Of a DNA stretch of 6,931 nucleotides, positions 1-4,657 are shown piece after piece. The DNA lies in contig JAGGZS010000345.1 of the NCBI GenBank assembly GCA_021161885.1, positions 1-6,931 of the forward strand. The letters are read 5' to 3'. A program made the translations under genes and the position numbers. The notes below the pieces were generated by a model that was not told the DNA's origin, searched no databases, and saw nothing but the letters and a program-made list of their open reading frames with translations. Source of the DNA: a bacterium. Lineage in GTDB: Bacteria > Auribacterota > Auribacteria > Auribacterales > Auribacteraceae. How positions within the stretch are numbered: the first letter of the stretch is position 1; the number at the start of each line of letters is the position of its first letter.

Positions 1-1
1 A

Positions 2-325
2 ATAAAAAAAACGGTGATTAACGGCGAAGAAAAATGGATGGATTTCGAAAGAAACTATTTTTTGCCAAGAGATATAAATTTATACGGAATTGTTTGGCTG
101 CCTCGCGTTGATCAATTACAGGAAATGTTGAAATATTTAAGTGAAGAAAAAAAGTCTAAAAAATCTATCAACAATAAAATAAAAAATTTTTGTTCAGATT
201 ATGAGACCGACAAAAATTTAAGCGATGAAAAAATGTGGCTCATGTATTATATGGCAAAAAAATTTAAAAAAGTATGGAAAGAGGGGCGATGGGTAAAACA
301 AAAAAATATGGCGCTTAATATTTAA
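2..325 (+). CDS. Small hypothetical protein, phage-type, 5' end probably outside the window
   Basis: The reading frame is open from the left edge of the window to the TAA at 323-325. GTG at 14 and ATG at 38 are possible starts, but neither has a convincing Shine-Dalgarno, so the true start may lie upstream. From the GTG the product is 103 residues, very rich in lysine, with no signal peptide or membrane segment. It has two recognisable patches: a VWLPRVDQLQEML stretch near residues 27-39 and a basic tail with KMWLMYYMAKKFKKVW near residues 73-88. From memory, short proteins of clostridial prophages combine a similar 'LPRQDQLQEM' patch with a C-terminal 'EQLWLAFVMKEKYxKVW' patch. I could not check this with a search. 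No biochemical function can be assigned. The following excisionase-like gene, 57 nt downstream, fits a remnant of a mobile element. Confidence 0.55.
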   Translation: MKKTVINGEEKWMDFERNYFLPRDINLYGIVWLPRVDQLQEMLKYLSEEKKSKKSINNKIKNFCSDYETDKNLSDEKMWLMYYMAKKFKKVWKEGRWVKQKNMALNI

Positions 326-340
326 TTATATATAATAATT
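324..340 (+). promoter_or_regulatory. Possible -10 region for the HTH gene
   Basis: A perfect TATAAT occurs at 331-336, about 47 nt before the ATG at 383. It sits inside a short AT-only inverted repeat (AATTAT / ATAATT). No good -35 hexamer is visible at the right spacing. The surrounding DNA is almost pure A/T, where such matches arise by chance, so this is only a candidate. Confidence 0.25.
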
Positions 341-382
341 GTATATAAATTGTTTTTAAAATTTTCAGCAAGGAGGAATAAA

Positions 383-580
383 ATGGCATTTGTTTTTAAA
401 GGGAAAAAATATTTATCTATTGAAGAAATTAAAAATGTATTGCCTATTCATCCAACTACCCTAAGCAGAATGTTGAAAAACGGCGATATTCCAGGCGCCG
501 GCAAGATAGGTAAACAATGGTATTTGCCTGAAAATAAACTGGAAGAATATTTGAATACAAGATTCCGCATTGAACCATAA
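383..580 (+). CDS. Excisionase/MerR-like helix-turn-helix DNA-binding protein (65 aa)
   Basis: The start is fixed by a textbook AGGAGG at 371-376, six bases before ATG 383. An in-frame TTG at 350 would add 11 residues but lies upstream of that site. The 65-residue product is one winged-helix domain of the HTH_17/excisionase type. YLSIEEIKNVL (residues 10-20) is the first helix, HPTTLSRMLKNGDIPG (23-38) holds the recognition helix and the turn into the wing, and GKQWYLPENKLEEYL (43-57) is the usual strand and last helix. Such stand-alone domains act as phage or transposon excisionases (Xis), as small transcription regulators, or as antitoxin-like partners. The sequence alone does not choose between these. 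A lysogeny-associated role is suggested by the phage-like neighbour upstream and the degraded, repeat-bearing DNA downstream. No integrase is present in this window. Confidence 0.8.
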   Translation: MAFVFKGKKYLSIEEIKNVLPIHPTTLSRMLKNGDIPGAGKIGKQWYLPENKLEEYLNTRFRIEP

Positions 581-606
581 AAAGCCGTATGGTTATCGCT
601 TTTTAT
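577..606 (+). terminator. Hairpin at the end of the HTH gene, weak intrinsic terminator
   Basis: ATAAAAAGC (577-585) and GCTTTTTAT (598-606) are perfect 9-base inverted repeats around a 12-base loop, and the stop codon of the HTH gene lies in the left arm. The stem is mostly A/T, with its U-rich right arm doubling as the T tract. It could terminate in either direction, but weakly. Confidence 0.45.
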
Positions 607-881
607 TCTAATGGAGGAGCGTTATCGATGGATATATCTCAAAATATGAAAAGTTAAGATTTTAACAGCTCCTTCAGGGGTTCGCCCTGACAACTTTGTT
701 TGTTCGCAATAACATAAAAGGTTGTTGTTTTAATTTGCTCTTGATGTATAAAAAAATTGATTTAATTCGCTTGATTGTGTATTATTATCCATAGTTTTTT
801 TAATTTAAAACGTATGTTACATATCCAGCAAATAATGTAATCGTTATTACTTTTTAGTCTTGAATTATTTAAGGAGTTTTT

Positions 882-956
882 ATGTCCCTTTTTTTCCATG
901 GGACCTCAAGTTTGGCAATAACGCTTTTTATCCCAGCGGGAACTCCACGTCCGTAA
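882..956 (+). CDS. Possible 24-residue ORF with good Shine-Dalgarno
   Basis: AAGGAG (871-876) lies five bases before ATG 882, an ideal arrangement. The frame then runs 24 codons to TAA at 954-956. The peptide begins MSLFFHGTSS and ends FIPAGTPRP, with a hydrophobic middle (SLAITLFIPA) too short and weak to call a membrane helix. The stop lies in the GTAA loop of the large hairpin described below. A second frame across the same DNA (836-976) is also open but lacks an ATG start. It may be a leader peptide, the start of a gene cut short by an insertion, or chance. Confidence 0.25.
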   Translation: MSLFFHGTSSLAITLFIPAGTPRP

Positions 957-970
957 GGGCGGGGAGTTTT
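931..970 (+). other. GC-rich hairpin cluster resembling an IS200/IS605-type end or terminator
   Basis: Two hairpins abut. The first is TCCC-AGC-GGGA (931-941). The second is a longer stem in which AACTCC (941-946) pairs with GGAGTT (963-968). After one A/G mismatch, CGTCC (948-952) pairs with GGGCG (957-961) with one T-G wobble, closed by a GTAA loop (953-956) of the GNRA type. The stem totals 11 pairs and is followed by T969-T970. It stands out sharply from the AT-rich surroundings. As seen, it could act as an intrinsic terminator. By resemblance, the right ends of IS200/IS605 elements, which also form the scaffold of TnpB guide RNAs, carry subterminal hairpins of this kind. No tnpA or tnpB reading frame survives here, so that identity is inference. 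Confidence 0.4.
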
Positions 971-975
971 ATGTA

Positions 976-1134
976 ATGAGAACTATTTGCATACGCCAAA
1001 CAGATTAAACAAGACGGCATAACGTAATCCATATTGAAATAGGCGAACCATATGATACGTTTGAGAAAATAGGTTTAGCTCTCGCTATGCTTTGGCAATC
1101 AGATAAAATCGTATTTACGATTTTTCTACGTTAG
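976..1134 (+). pseudogene. Possible decayed coding fragment, unidentified
   Basis: One frame reads MRTICIRQTD from ATG 976, hits TAA at 1006-1008, then continues open to TAG at 1132-1134. The second part contains IHIEIGEPYDTFEKIGLALA (roughly 1027-1086) and then AMLWQSDKIVFTIFLR. Its mix of charged and hydrophobic residues and its codon choice look more like protein than random AT-rich DNA. The second part has no start codon before ATG 1087. The interrupted frame is consistent with a pseudogene. I do not recognise the family, and a chance open frame of this length is possible. Confidence 0.25.
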
Positions 1135-1234
1135 CATCTATTGAAAATATTAATTAAACCGTAAAACGCATTGATTGTTATCAACAAAAATATACCTAAA
1201 AAGTTTTTTACATAATTTTTTATGGAGGCTTATT

Positions 1235-1666
1235 GTGGATAATAAAACACAAGAACGCAGAAAGTTTAAACGTGTAGACAACAAATTTTCGGTTTTTGTT
1301 CAGGAAGTTGATCTTTATAAACAACTAAAAATATCTAATTCCTCATCAAGTGTTTTTAACGGAAAAACACTTAACATATCCGCTAACGGAGTCTTAATAG
1401 AAAGTAATAATTCTTTCCCAGAAAAAACATTACTTAATTTATCATTGGAGATGCCGCAATGGGAGAAATATAAAAAATCATTTTTCTCAGGAACTATTAC
1501 ACTGCCGTCTCCGCCATTTAACGTAACTGCCGAAGTTATCAGGTTTAAAAACAGATTTCAAAGCAAAAAAACTTCTGCCGTAAAATTTCGTGCTTTAGAT
1601 ACAATAAGGGCTAATGCCATTGACGCTATGGTTAAAGATTACGCTCAAGAATATGAGCCGAAATAA
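1235..1666 (+). CDS. PilZ domain protein, probable c-di-GMP receptor (143 aa)
   Basis: GTG 1235 is chosen because GGAGG (1224-1228) lies six bases before it. An in-frame TTG at 1175 would add 20 residues unlike the family and has no ribosome-binding site. The product is a single cytoplasmic PilZ beta-barrel domain. The N-terminal ERRKFKRV gives the RxxxR motif (R9, R13) and LNISANG gives the (D/N)xSxxG motif (N47, S49, G52). Both are complete, so binding of cyclic di-GMP is expected. There is an insert of low complexity (SNSSSS, residues 34-39) between them. The C-terminal part (AEVIRFKNRF onwards) completes the barrel, and no output domain is attached. Such single-domain proteins work by contacting motility, secretion or polysaccharide machinery, but nothing nearby identifies the partner. 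It ends 128 bases before rex and seems to be transcribed separately. Confidence 0.87.
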   Translation: MDNKTQERRKFKRVDNKFSVFVQEVDLYKQLKISNSSSSVFNGKTLNISANGVLIESNNSFPEKTLLNLSLEMPQWEKYKKSFFSGTITLPSPPFNVTAEVIRFKNRFQSKKTSAVKFRALDTIRANAIDAMVKDYAQEYEPK

Positions 1667-1702
1667 TTTTTTTTATTTAGCGTATGTTTTTTTATTTTTA
1701 TG

Positions 1703-1733
1703 TTGACAAATATTGTGATTATATTCACAATAT
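1703..1733 (+). promoter_or_regulatory. Promoter of the rex-hyd operon (-35 clear, -10 uncertain)
   Basis: A perfect TTGACA lies at 1703-1708, about 90 bases before the rex start. The best -10 candidate is CAATAT at 1728-1733, with a 19-base spacer and only three matches to TATAAT. TATAAA at 1731-1736 matches better but is spaced 22. Either choice overlaps the right arm of the Rex operator, so repressor binding would block RNA polymerase. Confidence 0.5.
1710..1733. promoter_or_regulatory. Rex operator
   Basis: TTGTGATTATATTCACAA at 1713-1730 is the Rex consensus TTGTGAA-N4-TTCACAA with a single departure (T for A at position 7). The outer arms extend the symmetry to nine bases on each side (ATATTGTGA / TCACAATAT). 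It sits between the -35 box and the rex gene, in the -10 region. This is the standard position for autoregulation and for repression of the hydrogenase genes behind rex. Confidence 0.85.
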
Positions 1734-1736
1734 AAA

Positions 1737-1754
1737 AAGTGATATATTTCACGT
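1737..1754. promoter_or_regulatory. Second, weaker Rex-like palindrome
   Basis: GTGA (1739-1742) and TCAC (1749-1752) are separated by six A/T bases, the same geometry as the core of the main operator, but the outer TT/AA bases are lost. Its centre is 24 bases downstream of the main site, just over two helical turns, so a second Rex dimer could bind on nearly the same face. It may be a low-affinity accessory site or a chance match. Confidence 0.45.
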
Positions 1755-1793
1755 TATTTTAAAATTTATTAATTCTTAAGAAGATGAAACCGT

Positions 1794-2420
1794 ATGCCGT
1801 ATAGCAAAATACCAAACGCGACCATAAAAAGATTAAGCCTTTATAGAAAACAGCTAAGGCGCTTAATAAGCGAAGATCGTGAAGTGGTTCAATCACAAGA
1901 ACTTGCCGACAGTTTAGGGCTAACGTCAACGCAGATACGAAAAGACCTGTCGTATTTTGGCAAATTCGGATGCAGGAAAAAAGGGTATGACGTTAATTTG
2001 CTCTTGGCAAATCTTCGCAAAATTATGGGGGTCGCTACGGACAACAAATTGTGTTTGTTCGGATGCGGTAATCTGGGAAACGCTTTGCTCGGATATAAAG
2101 GATTTGAACAACGAGGGTTTTCTATTGAGGCAATTTTTGATACAGACTTAAATAAAATAGGTAAATTTTTTCACGGGAAAAGATGTTATTCCGTAAATCA
2201 AGCCAAGGAGGTAATAAAAAGAAAAAATATTAAAATCGCGATTATAGCTGTACCGGACGAAACGGTTGACGAGATTCTTGAAATAATAATATTAAGCGGA
2301 ATTAAGTCTATTCTCAACTTTACCCAGAGACATTTGCAGTTGCCCGGCGGTATTATGGCGCGAAGTGTTGATTTTACAGACAAACTTGAGCTTCTGTCTT
2401 ATTTTAGCCATACGAAATAA
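1794..2420 (+). CDS. rex: Redox-sensing transcriptional repressor Rex
   Basis: Rex binds DNA when the NADH/NAD+ ratio is low and lets go on binding NADH, which turns on fermentation and hydrogen genes. The 208 residues match the family length. An N-terminal winged helix (about 1-80) begins KIPNATIKRLSLY and contains the strongly conserved TQIRKDLSYFGKFG (46-59). The Rossmann domain follows, with LFGCGNLG (88-95; GxGxxG) and the acidic end of the second strand, IFDTD (D116), selecting NADH over NADPH. The C-terminal helix DFTDKLELLSYF (193-204) is the domain-swapping dimer helix. The start at 1794 gives the normal family N terminus. Its ribosome-binding site is weak (AAGAAG, 1778-1783), overlapping the palindrome TTCTTAAGAA (1773-1782). 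It lies 35 bases before hydB with no terminator, so it is probably the first gene of the operon and autoregulated through the upstream operator. Confidence 0.95.
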   Translation: MPYSKIPNATIKRLSLYRKQLRRLISEDREVVQSQELADSLGLTSTQIRKDLSYFGKFGCRKKGYDVNLLLANLRKIMGVATDNKLCLFGCGNLGNALLGYKGFEQRGFSIEAIFDTDLNKIGKFFHGKRCYSVNQAKEVIKRKNIKIAIIAVPDETVDEILEIIILSGIKSILNFTQRHLQLPGGIMARSVDFTDKLELLSYFSHTK

Positions 2421-2455
2421 ATAATAACGTAACCAAAAACTTTAAAAAGTGAGTG

Positions 2456-4636
2456 ATGAACGTGAAAGGTATTATAAAAAAATATTTAAAAATTAAAGAG
2501 CAAAGCAAAGAAAATCTGCGGGAAAACCATATTTTTGACCACATTAAAATACAGGTAGGTTCAGCTACCTGCGAGAATGCCTCAGGTGCTAAGGAAGTTT
2601 ACAAAGAATTTGAGAAGATGATCAAGGCGTCCGGCCGTAAAGATATTATTCTCCATCAAACAGGGTGTACCGGTCATTGCAGCAGTGAACCGATTGTCGG
2701 AATATTTACACCTGGAAGCATTCCTGTTAAATACGGTCAAGTTACTCCTCAAAAAGCGTTTGAGATTTTTACCAAACACGTGCAGGGGTTAGGCGGTCCG
2801 GTGGTAGAAGATATACTTGATAAAAAAACAACTTGTCTGTACAAAAATGAATTTATTTTCTTTGCCGGAGGCGAAGCGCAGGATAAATGTAACGCTTTGA
2901 TTGATGTTTTTAGCGCGAAACTGAAAAATAACAATTTAACCGATCAAGTTAAAATAGCTTCAGGAATGAGTTTAAGCCTTTACGGAGAAGATATTGATCC
3001 TAACTTGATAACCTGCTACGTTTTTCCCGAACGCATTTATTATAAAAATATTCAGGAATCCGATCTTGGCGAAATTATCGAATCGCACATAAAAAATAAC
3101 AAAATAGTTGATAGACTAGTTGGTGAATTTAAAATCCAAAACCATTTTTTTGAGCATTACGGCGATGTGGAATATTTTAATCATCAGTTAAGGCTGACTT
3201 TAAAAAACTGCGGTATTATTGATCCGGAAAGTATAGATGAATATATATATTATCAAGGGTTTGAGGCTCTTGCCCATTGTATTGAAAACGAAACTTCCGA
3301 ATCTATCATAGAATCTATAAAAACAGCAGGGCTTAGAGGGCGAGGGGGCGGCGGGTTTCCTACAGCGGTAAAATGGAATTTTACTTATCAGACAAAATCA
3401 GATGATAAATATGTCATCTGCAACGCTGACGAAGGCGATCCGGGCGCGTTTATGGACAGAAGTATGCTTGAAGGTGATCCGTTCTCAATTATTGAAGGGA
3501 TGATTATTGCCGGTTATACTGTAAAAGCCTCAAAAGGCTTTATTTATATCCGTGCAGAGTATCCGCTTGCCATCAAACGACTTGAGAACGCCTTAACCCT
3601 TGCGGGAACATATAATCTGTTAGGTAAAAACATACTTGGCAGCGGTTTTGATTTTGATATTGAACTCAGGCTCGGGGCAGGAGCTTTTGTTTGCGGTGAG
3701 GAAACAGCCTTAATTCATTCTATTGAAGGTGAAAGAGGTATGCCCCGCCCGAGACCCCCTTATCCGTCTTTGCAGGGATTATGGGGTAAACCTACAATTA
3801 TAAATAATGTTGAGACATTCGCGAATATACCTCTTATTTTTCTTTACGGACCAAAATGGTTCGCGTCAATAGGCACTGAATGTTCAAAAGGAACGAAAGT
3901 GTTTGCCCTCGCTGGAAAAATCAACCAGACCGGTCTTGTTGAAGTTCCTATGGGAACGACATTAAGAGATATTATTTTTAAGAACGGCGGAGGAATAAAA
4001 GACGGCAAAAAATTTAAAGCGGTTCAAACAGGCGGTCCGTCGGGAGGTTGTTTGCCTGAAGAATATCTTGATACAATTGTTGATTACGACTCATTGAATC
4101 AGGCGGGTTCAATTATGGGATCAGGCGGTATGATTGTTCTTGACGAAGACGACTGTATGGTAGATATAGCTAAATTTTTTCTTGAATTTACCCAGAACGA
4201 GTCATGCGGAAAATGCACTCCGTGCCGTGAAGGAACTATGCGAATGTTAGAAATACTTCAGCGCATAACCGACGGCAAAGGTGAAATGGAGGATATCGCA
4301 AAACTGGAACGGCTGGGTAGCCTGATTAAAAAATCCGCTCTATGCGGGTTAGGACAAACCGCTCCGAATCCGGTTTTAAGTACATTAAGGTATTTCAGGG
4401 ATGAATACGAAGCGCACGTCAAAGATAAACGATGTCCGGCTCATCGGTGTAAAAATCTTTTAAGATATGAAATTGATACGGAAAAATGTATCGGCTGCAC
4501 AGCCTGTGCCCGTGTCTGTCCTGTACAATGTATAAGCGGAGCACCGAAAAAAAACCATAAAATAGACCAGTCTTTATGTATAAAATGCGGTTTGTGTAAA
4601 GAAACATGTAAATTTAACGCGGTTAAAAAGTTATAA
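2456..4636 (+). CDS. hydB: [FeFe]-hydrogenase subunit HydB (NuoF-like NADH/FMN subunit), extended N terminus
   Basis: This is the diaphorase subunit: it binds NAD(H) and FMN and passes electrons between NADH, ferredoxin and HydA. From ATG 2456 it has 726 residues. GTG at 2453 or 2462 are alternative starts, and AAGTGAG (2447-2453) is the only Shine-Dalgarno-like sequence. A thioredoxin-like [2Fe-2S] domain (about 30-120) has C39, C71 and C75. A second thioredoxin-like domain (about 127-222) ends in ERIYYKNIQESDLGEII and lacks the cluster cysteines. The NuoF core follows: GLRGRGGGGFPT (292-303) and NADEGDPGAF (323-332) for FMN and NADH, then GAGAFVCGEET (407-417). The N3-type [4Fe-4S] uses C584, C587, C590 and C630. 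Next come a CPAHRC pair (C660, C665) and two ferredoxin [4Fe-4S] motifs (C678-C688 and C708-C718, the second ending CK instead of CP). The usual HydB length is about 600-630, and the surplus matches the extra domain. Confidence 0.93.
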   Translation: MNVKGIIKKYLKIKEQSKENLRENHIFDHIKIQVGSATCENASGAKEVYKEFEKMIKASGRKDIILHQTGCTGHCSSEPIVGIFTPGSIPVKYGQVTPQKAFEIFTKHVQGLGGPVVEDILDKKTTCLYKNEFIFFAGGEAQDKCNALIDVFSAKLKNNNLTDQVKIASGMSLSLYGEDIDPNLITCYVFPERIYYKNIQESDLGEIIESHIKNNKIVDRLVGEFKIQNHFFEHYGDVEYFNHQLRLTLKNCGIIDPESIDEYIYYQGFEALAHCIENETSESIIESIKTAGLRGRGGGGFPTAVKWNFTYQTKSDDKYVICNADEGDPGAFMDRSMLEGDPFSIIEGMIIAGYTVKASKGFIYIRAEYPLAIKRLENALTLAGTYNLLGKNILGSGFDFDIELRLGAGAFVCGEETALIHSIEGERGMPRPRPPYPSLQGLWGKPTIINNVETFANIPLIFLYGPKWFASIGTECSKGTKVFALAGKINQTGLVEVPMGTTLRDIIFKNGGGIKDGKKFKAVQTGGPSGGCLPEEYLDTIVDYDSLNQAGSIMGSGGMIVLDEDDCMVDIAKFFLEFTQNESCGKCTPCREGTMRMLEILQRITDGKGEMEDIAKLERLGSLIKKSALCGLGQTAPNPVLSTLRYFRDEYEAHVKDKRCPAHRCKNLLRYEIDTEKCIGCTACARVCPVQCISGAPKKNHKIDQSLCIKCGLCKETCKFNAVKKL

Positions 4637-4657
4637 TCAATAAAATTGGTGAGTAAA

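Larger units (their letters stand above)
873..974 (+). repeat. Pair of near-identical 12/13-base direct repeats, 90 bases apart
   Basis: GGAGTTTTTATGT (873-885) and GGAGTTTTATGT (963-974) differ by a single T. Each looks like a ribosome-binding site plus ATG. In the first copy the ATG opens a 24-codon frame, and in the second it is followed at once by TAA. The 77 bases between them hold the hairpin cluster. The arrangement would fit a target duplication around a small insertion or a slipped tandem duplication. Confidence 0.5.
581..1234. other. 654-base stretch without an intact gene
   Basis: No frame on either strand carries a convincing full gene. The stretch contains a mini-ORF at 628-657 with GGAGG upstream (9 residues, MDISQNMKS). 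It has a 6-bp hairpin TCAGGG-GTTCG-CCCTGA at 674-690, followed by a bulged ACAACTTT/AAAGGTTGT pairing (690-725) that runs into a short T tract. Further right are the repeat and hairpin cluster at 871-974 and a decayed coding fragment at 976-1134. A short palindrome TTGAT-TGTT-ATCAA (1171-1184) lies just before the PilZ gene and could be an operator. I see no tRNA, rRNA or CRISPR. The picture is of a site where mobile DNA or old genes have decayed. Confidence 0.6.

Noticed and set aside
628..657. Nine-codon ORF (MDISQNMKS) with GGAGG upstream
   Set aside because: Too short to separate from chance. The GGAGG spacing is 10 bases and nothing downstream suggests attenuation control, so it is mentioned only within the gene-free stretch.
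674..690. Hairpin with GGTTCG resembling a tRNA T-arm
   Set aside because: The loop is only five bases and no acceptor, D or anticodon stems can be built around it.
1661..1678. AAATAA-T6-TTATTT after the PilZ gene as a terminator
   Set aside because: The stem would be A/T only and the T run is explained by composition, which is too weak to call.
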